Shown piece by piece: positions 35,515 to 51,100 of a stretch of DNA of 64,000 nt. Source of the DNA: Anaspis maculata (Eukaryota; Arthropoda; Insecta; Coleoptera; Scraptiidae). The notes below the pieces were generated by a model. It was not told the DNA's origin, did no database searches, and worked only from the letters and a program-made list of their open reading frames with translations. Numbering within the stretch: the first letter of the stretch is position 1; each line of letters starts with the position of its first letter. The translations under genes were made by a program, and so were the position numbers. Location of the stretch: NCBI GenBank assembly GCA_949128115.1, contig OX421967.1, forward strand, positions 60,772,855 through 60,836,854, given 5' to 3'.

Positions 35515-38500
35515 ATTTCTCACGCGATTTCACGCTATCCGACGCCATGTCGAAATCTCACGGTATCTCGCCGTTCACGAAATCTCATGTCCGTATTCAA
35601 CGCTGCACTTCGTACCCGATAACATGTGATCTTGGACCATTTCACGTCAATTTCTCACGAGATTTTACGTATCTCACGCTATATCATATAGAGATATCAC
35701 GGTATCTTGCATTTCACGTACTCTTATGCAATTATCCAACGCTGCCACTACCCAAGCGATAACAATATGTAATCTCGGGTCATTCCACGTCAATTTCTCA
35801 CGCAATTTTACGCTATCTGACGCAATATCGAGATCTCACGGTATCTCGCCGTTCTCGAAATCTCATTTCCGTATTCAACGCTGCACTTCCTACCCGATAA
35901 CATGTAATCTTGGACCATTTCACGTCAATTGCTCACGAGATTTAACGTATCTCACGCTATTTCATATGGAGATGAAACGGTATCTTGCATTCCACGCACT
36001 CTCATTCAATTATCCAACACTGCTACTACCCACGCGATAACTGTAATCTTGGATCATTCCACGTCAATTTCTCACGCAATTTCACGCTATCCGACGCCAT
36101 ATCGAGATCTCACGGTATCTCGCCGTTCTCGAAATCTAATGTCCGTATTCAACGCTGCACTTCCTACCCAATAACATGTAACTTTGGACCATTTCACGTT
36201 GATTTCTCACGGGATTCACGAATCTCACGCTATATCATATGGAGATATAACGGTATCTTGCATTCCACGCACTCTCATGCAAATATCCAACGCTGCTACT
36301 ACCTACGCGACAACATGTAATCTTGGGTCATTCCACGTCAATTTCTCACGCAATTTCACGCTATCCGACGCAATATCGGGATCTCACGGTATCTCGCCGT
36401 TCTCGAAATCTAATGCCCGTATTCAACGCTGCACTTCCTATCCGATAACATGTAATCTTGAACCATTTCACGTCAATTTCTCACGAGAATTTACGTATCT
36501 CACGCTATATCATATGGAGATATAACGGTATCTTGCATTCCACGCACTCTCATGCAATTATCCAACGCTGCTACTACCCACGCGATAACATGTAATCTCG
36601 GGACAGTCCACGTCAATTTCTCACGCAATTTCACGCTATTCGACGCCATATCGAGATCTCACGGTATCTCGCCGTTCACGAAATCTCATGCCCGTATTCA
36701 ACGCTGCACTTCCTATCCGATAACATGTAATATGGAACCATTCCACGTCAATTTCTCACGAAATTTTACGTATCTCACGCCATTTCATATGGAGATATAA
36801 CGGTATCTTGCATTCCACGCACTCTCATGCAATTATCCAACGCTGCTACTGCCCACGCGATAACATGTAATCTTGGGACATTCCACGTCAATTTCTCACG
36901 CAATTTCACGCTATCCGACGCCATATCGAGATCTCACGGTATCTCGCCGTTCACGGAATCTCATGTCCGTATTCAACGCTGCACGTTCTACCCGATAACA
37001 GGTCATCTTGGACCATTTCACGTCAATTTCTCACGAGATTTTACGTATCTCACGCTATATCATATAGAGATATTACGGTATCTTGCATTTCACGTACTCT
37101 CATGCAATTATTCAACGCTGCTACTACCCACGCGATAACATGTAATCTTGGGTCATTCCACGTCAATTTCTCACGCAATTTCACGCTATCCGACGCCATA
37201 TCGAGATCTCACGGTATCTCGCCGTTCTCGGAATCTCATGCCCGTATTCAACGCTGCACTTCCTATCCAATAACATGTAATCTTGAACCATTCCACGTCA
37301 ATTTCTCACGAAATTTTACGTATCTCACGCCATTTCATATGGAGATATAACGGTATCTTGCATTCCACGCTTTCTCATGCAATTATCCAACGCTGCTACT
37401 GCCCACGCGATAACATGTAATCTTGGGACATTCCACGTCAATTTCTCACGCAATTTAACGCTATCTGACGCCATATCGAGATCTCACGGTATCTCGCCGT
37501 TCACGAAATCTCATGTCCGTATTCAACGCAGCACTTCCTATCCGATAACGTGTAATCTTGAACCATTTCACGTCAATTTCTCACGAGATTTTACGTATCT
37601 CACGCTATTTCATATGGAGATATAACGGTATATTGCATTCCACGCACTCTTATGCATATATCCAACGCTGCTACTACCCACGCGATAACATGTAATCTTG
37701 GGTCATTCCACGTCAATTTCTCACGCAATTTCACGCTATCCGACGCCATATCGAGATCTCACGGTATCTCGCCGTTCTCGAAATCTCATGCCCGTATTCA
37801 ACGCTGCACTTCTCATCCGATAACATGTAATCTTGGACAATTTCACGTCAATTTCTCACGAGATTCTACGTATCTCACGCTATTTCATATGGAGATATAA
37901 CGGTATATTGCATTCCACGCACTCTTATGCATATATCCAACGCTGCTACTACCCACGCGATAACATGTAATCTTGGGTCATTCCACATCAATTTCTCACG
38001 CAATTTCACGCTATCCGACGCAATATCGAAATCTCACGGTATCTCGCCGTTCTCGAAATCTCATGTCCGTATCCAACGCTGCACGTTCTACCCAATAACA
38101 GGTAATCTTGGACCATTTCACGTCAATTTCTCACGAGATTTTACGTATCTCACGCTATATCATATGGAGATATAACGGTTTCTTGCATTTCACGCACTCT
38201 CATGCAATTATCCAACGCCGCCACTACTCACGCGATATCATGTAATCTCAGGTCATTCCACGTCAATTTCTCACGCAATTTCACGCTATTCGACGCCATA
38301 TCGAGATCTCACGGTATCTCGCTGTTCACGAAATCTCATGTCCGTATTCAACGCTGCACTTTCTATCCGATAACATGTAATCTTGGACCATTTCACGTCA
38401 ATTTCTCACGAGATTTTACCTCTCTCACGCTATTTCATATGGAGATATAACGGTATCTTGCATTTCACGCACTCTCATGCAATTATCCAACGCCGCCTCT

Positions 38501-41500
38501 ACTCACGCGATATCATGTAATCTTGAGCCATTCCACGTCAATTTCTCACGCAATTTGACGCTATCTGACGCCATATCAAGATCTCACGGTATCTCGCCGT
38601 TCACGAAATCTCATGTCCGTATTCAACGCTGCACTTCGTACCCGATAACATGTGATCTTGGACCATTTCACGTCAATTTCTCACGAGATTTTACGTATCC
38701 CACGCTATATCATATAGAGATATCACGGTATCTTGCATTTCACGTACTCTTATGCAATTATCCAACGCTGCCACTACCCACGCGATAACAATATGTAATC
38801 TCGGGTCATTCCACGTCAATTTCTCACGCAATTTCACGCTATCTGACGCAATATCGAGATCTCACGGTATCTCGCCGTTCTCGACATCTCTTGTCCGTAT
38901 TCAACGCTGCACTTTTTATCCGATAACATGTAATCTTGGACCATTTCACGTCAATTTTTCACGAGATTTTACGTATCTCACGCTATTTCATATGGAGATA
39001 TAACGGTATCTTGCATTCCACGCACTCTCATTCAATTATCCAACACTGCTACTACCCACGCGATAACTGTAATCTTGGATCATTCCACGTCAATTTCTCA
39101 CGCAATTTCACGCTATCCGACGCCATATCGAGATCTCACGGTATCTCGCCGTTCTCGAAATCTAATGTCCGTATTCAACGCTGCACTTCCTACCCAATAA
39201 CATGTAACTTTGGACCATTTCACGTTAATTTCTCACGGGATTCACGAATCTCACGCTATATCATATGGAGATATAACGGTATCTTGCATTCCACGCACTC
39301 TCATGCAATTATCCAACGCTGCTACTACCTACGCGACAACATGTAATCTTGGGTCATTCCACGTCAATTTCTCACGCAATTTCACGCTATCCGACGCAAT
39401 ATCGGGATCTCACGGTATCTCGCCGTTCTCGAAATCTAATGCCCGTATTCAACGCTGCACTTCCCATCCGATAACATGTAATCTTGAACCATTCCACGTC
39501 AATTTCTCACGAAATTTTACGTATCTCACGCCATTTCATATGGAGATATAACGGTATCTTGCATCTCACGCACTCTCATGCAATCATCCAACGCCGCCAC
39601 TACTCACGCGATATCATGTAATCTTGAGCCATTCCACGTCAATTTCTCACGCAATTTAACGCTATCTGACGCCATATCGAGATCTCACGGTATCTCGCCG
39701 TTCTTGGAATCTCATGTCCGTATTCAACGCTGCACGTTCTACTCGATAACAGGTCATCTTGGACCATTTCACGTCAATTTCTCACGAGATTTTACGTATC
39801 TCACGCTATATCATATAGAGATATTACGGTATCTTGCATTTCACGTACTCTTATGCAATTATTCAACGCTGCTACTACCCACGCGATAACATGTAATCTT
39901 GGGTCATTCCACGTCAATTTCTCACGCAATTTCACGCTATCCGACGCCATATCGAGATCTCACGGTATCTCGCCGTTCTCGGAATCTCATGCCCGTATTC
40001 AACGCTGCACTTCCTATCCAATAACATGTAATCTTGAACCATTCCACGTCAATTTCTCACGAAATTTTACGTATCTCACGCCATTTCATATGGAGATATA
40101 ACGGTATCTTGCATTCCACGCTTTCTCATGCAATTATCCAACGCTGCTACTGCCCACGCGATAACATGTAATCTTGGGACATTCCACGTCAATTTCTCAC
40201 GCAATTTAACGCTATCTGACGCCATATCGAGATCTCACGGTATCTCGCCGTTCACGAAATCTCATGTCCGTATTCAACGCAGCACTTCCTATCCGATAAC
40301 GTGTAATCTTGAACCATTTCACGTCAATTTCTCACGAGATTTTACGTATCTCACGCTATTTCATATGGAGATATAACGGTATATTGCATTCCACGCACTC
40401 TTATGCATATATCCAACGCTGCTACTACCCACGCGATAACATGTAATCTTGGGTCATTCCACGTCAATTTCTCACGCAATTTCACGCTATCCGACGCCAT
40501 ATCGAGATCTCACGGTATCTCGCCGTTCTCGAAATCTCATGCCCGTATTCAACGCTGCACTTCTCATCCGATAACATGTAATCTTGGACAATTTCACGTC
40601 AATTTCTCACGAGATTCTACGTATCTCACGCTATTTCATATGGAGATATAACGGTATATTGCATTCCACGCACTCTTATGCATATATCCAACGCTGCTAC
40701 TACCCACGCGATAACATGTAATCTTGGGTCATTCCACATCAATTTCTCACGCAATTTCACGCTATCCGACGCAATATCGAAATCTCACGGTATCTCGCCG
40801 TTCTCGAAATCTCATGTCCGTATCCAACGCTGCACGTTCTACCCAATAACAGGTAATCTTGGACCATTTCACGTCAATTTCTCACGAGATTTTACGTATC
40901 TCACGCTATATCATATGGAGATATAACGGTTTCTTGCATTTCACGCACTCTCATGCAATTATCCAACGCCGCCACTACTCACGCGATATCATGTAATCTT
41001 GAGCCATTTCTCGTCAATTTTTCACGCAATTTCACGCTATCCGACGCTATATCTAGATCTCACGGTATCTCGCCGTTCACGAAATCTCATGTCCGTATTC
41101 AACGCTGCACGTTCTACCCGATAACAGGTAATCTTGGACCATTTCACGTCAATTTCTCACGAGATTTTACGTATCTCACAGCTTTATCATATGGAGATAT
41201 TACGGTATCTTGCATTCCACGTACTTTTATGCAATTATCCAACGCTGCCACTACCCACGCGATAACATGTAATCTCAGGTCATTCCACGTCAATTTCTCA
41301 CGCAATTTCACGCTATCCGACGCCATATCGAGATCTCACGGTATCTCGCTGTTCACGAAATCTCATGTCCGTATTCAACGCTGCACTTTCTATCCGATAA
41401 CATGTAATCTTGGACCATTTCACGTCAATTTCTCACGAGATTTTACCTCTCTCACGCTATTTCATATGGAGATATAACGGTATCTTGCATTTCACGCACT

Positions 41501-44500
41501 CTCATGCAATTATCCAACGCCGCCTCTACTCACGCGATATCATGTAATCTTGAGCCATTCCACGTCAATTTCTCACGCAATTTGACGCTATCTGACGCCA
41601 TATCAAGATCTCACGGTATCTCGCCGTTCACGAAATCTCATGTCCGTATTCAACGCTGCACTTCGTACCCGATAACATGTGATCTTGGACCATTTCACGT
41701 CAATTTCTCACGAGATTTTACGTATCCCACGCTATATCATATAGAGATATCACGGTATCTTGCATTTCACGTACTCTTATGCAATTATCCAACGCTGCCA
41801 CTACCCACGCGATAACAATATGTAATCTCGGGTCATTCCACGTCAATTTCTCACGCAATTTCACGCTATCTGACGCAATATCGAGATCTCACGGTATCTC
41901 GCCGTTCTCGACATCTCTTGTCCGTATTCAACGCTGCACTTTTTATCCGATAACATGTAATCTTGGACCATTTCACGTCAATTTTTCACGAGATTTTACG
42001 TATCTCACGCTATTTCATATGGAGATATAACGGTATCTTGCATTCCACGCACTCTCATTCAATTATCCAACACTGCTACTACCCACGCGATAACTGTAAT
42101 CTTGGATCATTCCACGTCAATTTCTCACGCAATTTCACGCTATCCGACGCCATATCGAGATCTCACGGTATCTCGCCGTTCTCGAAATCTAATGTCCGTA
42201 TTCAACGCTGCACTTCCTACCCAATAACATGTAACTTTGGACCATTTCACGTTAATTTCTCACGGGATTCACGAATCTCACGCTATATCATATGGAGATA
42301 TAACGGTATCTTGCATTCCACGCACTCTCATGCAATTATCCAACGCTGCTACTACCTACGCGACAACATGTAATCTTGGGTCATTCCACGTCAATTTCTC
42401 ACGCAATTTCACGCTATCCGACGCAATATCGGGATCTCACGGTATCTCGCCGTTCTCGAAATCTAATGCCCGTATTCAACGCTGCACTTCCCATCCGATA
42501 ACATGTAATCTTGAACCATTCCACGTCAATTTCTCACGAAATCTTACGTATCTCACGCCATTTCATATGGAGATATAACGGTATCTTGCATCTCACGCAC
42601 TCTCATGCAATCATCCAACGCCGCCACTACTCACGCGATATCATGTAATCTTGAGCCATTCCACGTCAATTTCTCACGCAATTTAACGCTATCTGACGCC
42701 ATATCGAGATCTCACGGTATCTCGCCGTTCTTGGAATCTCATGTCCGTATTCAACGCTGCACGTTCTACTCGATAACAGGTCATCTTGGACCATTTCACG
42801 TCAATTTCTCACGAGATTTTACGTATCTCACGCTATATCATATAGAGATATTACGGTATCTTGCATTTCACGTACTCTTATGCAATTATTCAACGCTGCT
42901 ACTACCCACGCGATAACATGTAATCTTGGGTCATTCCACGTCAATTTCTCACGCAATGTCACGCTATCCGAAGCAATATTGAGATCTCACGGTATCTCGC
43001 CGTTCTCGAAATCTCATGCCCGTGTTCAACGCTGAACTTCCTATCCGATAACATGTAATCTTGAACCATTTCACGTCAATTTCTCACGAGATTTTACGTA
43101 TCTCACGCTATTTCATATGGAGATATAACGGTATCTTGCATTCCACGCACTCTCATGCAATTATCCAACGCTGCTACTACCCACGCGATAACATGTAATC
43201 TTGGGACATTCCACGTCCATTTCTCACGCAATTTCACGCTATCCGACGCAATATCGAGATCTCACGGTATCTCACTGTTCTCGAAATCTCATGCCCGTAT
43301 TCAACGCTGAACTTCCTATCCGATAACATGTAATCTTGAACCATTTCACGTCAATTTCTCACGAGATTTCACGTATATCACGCTATTTCATATGGAGATA
43401 TAACGGTATCTTGCATTCCACGCACTCTCATGGAATTATCCAACGCTGCTACTACTCACGCGATAACATGTAATCTTGGGTCATTCCACGTCAATTTCTC
43501 ACGCAATTTCACGCTATCCGACGCAATATCGAGATCTCACGGTATCTCACTGTTCTCGAAATCTCATGCCCGTATTCAACGCTGCACTTCCTATCCGATA
43601 ACATGTAATCTTGAACCATTTCACGTCAATTTCTCACGAGATTTTACGTATCTCACGCTATTTCATATGGAGATATAACGGTATCTTGCATTCCACGCAC
43701 TCTCATGCAATTATCCAACGCTGCTACTACTCACGCGATAACATGTAATCTTGGGTCATTCCACGTCAATTTCTCACGCAATTTCACGCTATCCGACGCT
43801 ATGTCGAAATCTCACGGTATCTCGCCGTTCACGAAATCTCATGTCAGTATTCAACGCAACTACTTTTGGACCATTTCACATCAATTTCTCACGAGATTTA
43901 ACGTATCTCACGCCATATCATATGGAGATATTACGGTATCTTGCATTTCACGTACTCTTATGCAATTATCCAACGCTGCCACTACCCACACGATAACATG
44001 TAATCTCGGGTCATTCCACGTCAATTTCTCACGCAATTTAACGCTATCTGACGCCATATCGAGATCTCACGGTATCTCGCCGTTCACGAAATCTCATTTC
44101 CGTATTCAACGCTGCACTTCGTACCCGATAACATGTGATCTTGGACCATTTCACGTCAATTTCTCACGAGATTTTACGTATCTCACGCTATATCATATAG
44201 AGATATCACGGTATCTTGCATTTCACGTACTCTTATGCAATTATCCAACGCTGCCACTACCCAAGCGATAACAATATGTAATCTCGGGTCATTCCACGTC
44301 AATTTCTCACGCAATTTTACGCTATCTGACGCAATATCGAGATCTCACGGTATCTCGCCGTTCTCGAAATCTCATTTCCGTATTCAACGCTGCACTTCCT
44401 ACCCGCTAACATGTGATCTTGGACCATTTCACGTCAATTGCTCACGAGATTTAACGTATCTCACGCTATTTCATATGGAGATAAAACGGTATCTTGCATT

Positions 44501-47500
44501 CCACGCACTCTCATTCAATTATCCAACACTGCTACTACCCACGCGATAACTGTAATCTTGGATCATTCCACGTCAATTTCTCACGCAATTTCACGCTATC
44601 CGACGGCATATCGAGATCTCACGGTATCTCGCCGTTCTCGAAATCTAATGTCCGTATTCAACGCTGCACTTCCTACCCAATAACATGTAACTTTGGACCA
44701 TTTCACGTTGATTTCTCACGGGATTCACGAATCTCACGCTATATCATATGGAGATATAAGGGTATCTTGCATTCCACGCACTCTCATGCAATTATCCAAC
44801 GCTGCTACTACCTACGCGACAACATGTAATCTTGGGTAATTCCACGTCAATTTCTCACGCAATTTCACGCTATCCGACGCAATATCGGGATCTCACGGTA
44901 TCTCGCCGTTCTCGAAATCTAATGCCCGTATTCAACGCTGCACTTCCTATCCGATAACATGTAATCTTGAACCATTTCACGTCAATTTCTCACGAGATTT
45001 TACGTATCTCACGCTATTTCATATGGAGATATAACGGTATCTTGCATTCCACGCACTCTCATGCAATTATCCAACGCTACCACTACCCACGCGATAACAT
45101 GTAATCTCGGGTCATTCCACGTCAATTTCTCACGCAATTTCACGCTATCCGACGCAATATCGAGATCTCACGGTATCTCGCCGTTCTCGAAATCTCATGC
45201 CCGTATTCAACGCTGCACGTTCTACCCGATAACAGGTAATCTTGGACCATTTCACGTCAATTTCTCACAAGATCTTACGTATTTCACGCTATATTATATG
45301 GAGATATAACGGTATCTTGCATTCCACGCACTCTCATGCAATTATCCAACGCTGCTACTACCCACGCGATAACATGTAATCTTGGGTCATTCCACGTCAA
45401 TTTCTCACGCAATTTCACGCTATCCGACGCAATATCGGGATCTCACGGTATCTCGCCGTTCTCGAAATCTAATGCCCGTATTCAACGCTGCACTTCCTAT
45501 CCGATAACATGTAATCTTGAACCATTTCACGTCAATTTCTCACGAGATTTTACGTATCTCACGCTATATCATATGGAGATATAACGGTATCTTGCATTCC
45601 ACGCACTCTCATGCAATTATCCAACGCTGCTACTACCCACGCGATAACATGTAATCTCGGGACAGTCCACGTCAATTTCTCACGCAATTTCACGCTATTT
45701 GACGCCATATCGAGATTTCACGGTATCTCGCCGTTCACGAAATCTCATGTCCGTATTCAACGCTGCACTTACTATCCAATAACATGTAATTTTGAACCAT
45801 TTCACGTCAATTTCTCACGAGATTTCACGTATCTCACGCTATATCATATGGAGATATAACGGTATCTTGCATTCCACGCACCCTCATGCAATCATCCAAC
45901 GCTGCTACTACCCACGCGATAACATGTAATCTTGGGTCATTCCACGTCAATTTCTCACGCAATTTCACGCTATCCGACGCAATATCGGGATCTCACGGTA
46001 TCTCGCCGTTCTCGAAATCTGATGCCCGTATTCAACGCTGCACTTCCTATCCGATAACATGTAATCTTGAACCATTTCACGTCAATTTCTCACGAGATTT
46101 TACGTATCTCACGCTATTTCATATGGAGATATAACGGTATCTTGCATTCCACGCACTCTCATGCAATTATCCAACGCTACCACTACCCACGCGATAACAT
46201 GTAATCTCGGGTCATTCCACGTCAATTTCTCACGCTATTTCACGCTATCCGACGCAATATCGAGATCTCACGGTATCTCGCCGTTCTCGAAATCTCATGT
46301 CCGTATTCAACGCTGCACTTCCTATCCGATAACATAGAATCTTGGACAATTTCACGTCGATTTCTCACGAGATTTACGTATCTCACGCTATATCATATGG
46401 ATATATAACGGTATCTTGCATTCCACGCACTCTCATGCAATTATCCAACGCTGCTACTACCCACGCGATAACATGTAATCTTGACACATTCCACGTCAAT
46501 TTCTCACGCAATTTCACGCTTTCCGACGCTATATCGAGATCTCACGGTATCTCGTTGTTCACGAAATCTCATGTCCGTATTCAACGCTGCACTTCGTACC
46601 CGATAACATGTGATCTTGGACCATTTCACGTCAATTTCTCACGAGATTTTACGTATCTCACGCTATATCATATAAAGATATCACGGTATCTTGCATTTCA
46701 CGCACTGTCACGCAATTATCCAACGCTGCCACTATCTACGCGATAACATGTAATCTCGGGTCATTCCACGTCAATTTCTCACGCAATTTCACGCTATCTG
46801 ACGCAATATCGAGATCTCACGGTATCTCGCCGTTCTCGACATCTATTGTCCGTATTCAACGCTGCACTTCCTATCCGATGAAATGTAATCTTGGACCATT
46901 TCACGTCAATTGCTCACGAGATTTAACGTATCTCACGCTATTTCATATGGAGATATAACGGTATCTTGCATTTCACGCACTCTTATGCAATTATCCAAAG
47001 CCGCCACTACTCACGCGATATCATGTAATCTTGAGCCATTCCACGTCAATTTCTCACGCAATTTGACGCTATCTGACGCCATATCAAGATCTTACGGTAT
47101 CTCGCCGTTCACGAAATCTCATGTCCGTATTCAACGCTGCACTTCGTACCCGATAACATGTGATCTTGGACCATTTCACGTCAATTTCTCACGAGATTTT
47201 ACGTATCTCACGCTATATCATATAGAGATATCACGGTATCTTGCATTTCACGTACTCTTATGCAATTATCCAACGCTGCTACTACCCACGCGATAACATG
47301 TAATCTTGGGACATTCCACGTCAATTTCTCACGCAATTTCACGCTATCCGACGACATATCGAGATCTCACGGTATCTCGCCGTTCACGAAATCTCATGTC
47401 CGTATTCAACGCTGCACTTCCTATCCGATAACATGTAATCTTGAACCATTCCACGTCAATTTCTCACGAAATTTTACGTATCTCACGCCATTCCATACGG

Positions 47501-48140
47501 AGATATAACGGTATCTTGCATTCCACGCACTCTCATGCAATTATCCAACGCTGCTACTGCTCACGCGATAACATGTAATTTTGGGTCATTCCACGTCAAT
47601 TTCTCACGCAATTTCACGCTATCCGACGCCATATCGAGATCTCACGGTATCTCGCCGTTCTCGAAATCTCATGTCCGTATTCAACGCTGCACTTCCTATC
47701 CGATAACATGTAATCTTGGACAATTTCACGTCGATTTCTCACGAGATTTACGTATCTCACGCTATATCATATGGATATATAACGGTATCTTGCATTTCAT
47801 GCACTCTCATGTAATTATCCAACGCTGCCACTACTCACGCGATAACTTGTAATCTTGAGCCATTTCACGTCAATTTTTCACGCAATTTCACGCTATCCGA
47901 CGCAATATCGAGATCTCACGGTATCTCGCCGTTCTCGAAATCTCATGTTCGTATTCAACGCTGCACTTCCCACCTGATAACATGTGATCTTGGACCATTT
48001 CACGTCAATTTCTCACGAGATTCACGTATCTCACGCTATATCATATGGAGATATAACGGTGTCTTGCATTTCACGCACTGTCATGCAATTATCCAACGCT
48101 GCCACTATCTACGTGATATGATGTAATCTTTGATCATTCC
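35515..48140. repeat. Satellite B array, 275 bp dimeric units
   Basis: About 46 head-to-tail units of 275 bp. Each is a dimer of two related halves of about 137 bp, both starting AACATGTAATCTTGG and then CACGTCAATTTCTCACG. One half continues with ATATCGAGATCTCACGGTAT and TCGCCGTTCTCGAAATCTCA, the other with TTTCATATGGAGATATAACG and CATTCCACGCACTCTCATGC. Some units are shortened (near 43850) or carry small insertions such as ATAACAATATG. Frames of 82-188 codons recur once per unit on the + strand because the unit lacks stops in one phase. Their shift every 275 bp, a length that is not a multiple of three, argues against coding. The array is in the transporter's largest intron. Confidence 0.97.
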
Positions 48141-51100
48141 ACGCCAGTTTCTCACGCGATTTCACGCTATCTCACGCCATATCGAAATATCACGTTATCA
48201 TCCAGCGCTCGTCGATTATACGTCCTCCCACACAGTCCTACGCAATCTCATCTTCAAACGCGATTGTATGTCATCTCACACATAGTCTCACGAATTTCTC
48301 ACGGGATCTCACGCCATTATCCCACGCAAACATCGCACGTTCTTCCATGCGAAAACACGCCATACCTTGCAATCTCACGTCATCATCACACGTTTCACGC
48401 ACGATACCTTTCCACGTTATCTCACGTCATTTCCTTCTTTATTGCTTCTAGATGTTCTACTTTATGCTACCGGTTTTGCTGTATTGGTAGAAGATGGTAC
48501 GGTCGTTCTCTGGGCGATTGCATGTCAATTTTCGCACTCAAATTCCTCACGCTATCTTTTCACGCAATTTTAAACCATCATCTCACGGCAATATCGCACG
48601 TCATTCTATGCGAAAACACGCAAATCCTCGCGATCCTCTTACTATTTCGTGCGTTCACACCATCATCTCACGCTTGATCACGTCACTCTGGGTGGTTCTT
48701 CATCACGCCATCGTTTCTTGTGGTTTCACTCTTGTCTCACCATATCAGAAGCCGTCATTAGGTCATTCCACGCAATTCCACGTCTCCATTTGCACGCGTT
48801 CTCGCTCTCACGCTTTCTCACGCTATTAACCCACGTGGTCTCATGCCATCATTCCAAACGATATTACGTCATTACGGACAACTTCACGCTAGTTAACGCA
48901 ATCCCACCCTTTTTAACCCACGTGATTTCATGCCAATATTACTCACGATCTCACTACAATTGTTACTGGATACATATACAAAATGTCATCCCACGCGATC
49001 TGATGTCATTACCCACGTGATCTCACGTTAGTTCACGATATCTCCCGTGGTCATACGCTGGTGAAACAATCACTATACGTTATCGCACGACATTTCTACT
49101 TTATATTGCTTCTAGATCTTGTAAGCTATCGAACGCTATCTCATTCCATAAACTCACGCAATCCTAATCGATAGTACGTTTTCTCACGCAATCCCATGCC
49201 ATCATCAAGCGCGATCGCATGAAGTCTCACGCATACTCACAAAAAAATCACGCGATCTCACGCTATCTTTCCACGCAATTCCACGTCATCAACTCACGTG
49301 ACCCCACGCCAATATCTCACGCTGTCTCATTCGAAAACACGCCATTATCTTACGCTATAGGTACCCCGTCAAGCTGGGCGATTCTAAATCTATCACTCCC
49401 ACGTCGTCTTCTCACGCAATCACACGCCATCTCACTACACAGAAGCAATAATACGCCATTTCACGCACTCTCATGTCATAATCGCATGCAATCGTACGTC
49501 ATCTCACGCCACGTTCTCACGCCATCGTACTGCATTTTCTCACGCGACATTTCGTTACTTCACGCCATCTCACTTCACGCGATCACTCACATGTGAATCC
49601 AGGTGATCTGACGGCATTTTCTCACTGGCTCTCACGTTATCTCGCTCCCCCACAAGCTGTTATCACGCACGATCTCAATCCATTATCCCGCGCTATCTCA
49701 CGTTACTTTGTGATATCTCACGTGACCATACTCTAGCTCAAGCGATCTTCCCAAGTTATCTCACGCAATTTTACCTCTAAATTGCTGCCAGATGTTCTAC
49801 TTTATGCTACCGGTTTTGCAATGCTTGTAGGGAATGTAAGCGTAACGCTCTTATGTGATTGCGCGTCAATTTCTGATGTGATCTCACGGCATCCCACCCC
49901 ACGCCATATCGAGTCTCACGGCAGTCACATGCCATTATCGAACGCTATCTCATTTCATAAACTCACGCATTACTAATCGATTATACGTCTTCCCACGCAA
50001 TCTCACGCCATCTTATGCGATCGTATGAAATCTCACGCATACTCACCAAGAATTTTCGTGCAATCTCACGCTCCTTTTTTCACGTGATACCAGGCCATTA
50101 CCCCACGTAATCGCAAGCCATCTCATGCGAAAACACAATTCTCACAATCTCACGCTATCCCATGCAATCACACACCAAGATCTCACTATATATCACGTCA
50201 ATCGCAACCGCATGTATCCCACGCCGTCTTCTCACGCGATCACACGCCGTCTCACTACACTGTCCTACGAGATATCTCACTATTTCACGTCGTCCCACTC
50301 ACATTCCAAGCAGCACTATCCCACGTCATCATTCCAAGCGACATCACGTTGTTACGGGCAATCTCACGCTATTTCACGCCACCAAGCGCGGTCTCACGTC
50401 ATCCTACGTGATCGCACTTTTATCAAGCCACGCGATCTCATGCCAGTATCACATGCGATCTCACTATATTTCACGCTGTCTACATATACCCACGCGATCA
50501 TTCATACGTGATCCCAGGCGATCCAACGGCATTTTCTTACTGAATCTCACGTTACCCTACAACTACACAAGCTGTCACCTCACGCGATCTCACGTCATTA
50601 TCTCACAAAATCTCGCGTTACTTGACTATATCTCACGTGATCTTATGCTGTCTCAAACAATAACCCCACGTTATCTCACTCCGTCACAAGCTGTTATCTC
50701 ACCCGATATCACGTTATTATTGGTTCTAGATCTTCTACTTTATGCTACCAGTTTTGCAGTATCGGTAAGGGATGGTAGCGTGACGCACTTGGGCGATTGC
50801 ACGTCAATTTCTCATGCACTTTCACGCTATTCCGTGTAATGTCGAGATCTCACGGTATCTCGCCATCCACGCACATAAACTCACGCAATTCAAATCTATC
50901 ATATGTCTTCCCATGCAATCTCACGTCATCATCAAACGCGATCGCGTGTTATCTCACGCTACTCACAGATAAAATTCACGCCATTCTCCCACAATATCTC
51001 ACGCCATCATCTCACGTGATTCCACGCCAACATCGAATGTCATTTTAAGCTAATATCTCCGTCATTTCACGCCAATATCTCACGTCATTTCACGCCAATA

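Noticed and set aside
35726..47852. Recurrent frames of 82-188 codons (MQLSNAATTHAIT...) resembling a repeat protein
   Set aside because: The 275 bp unit is not a multiple of three, so the frame shifts and terminates in each unit. No splice sites or promoter accompany them.
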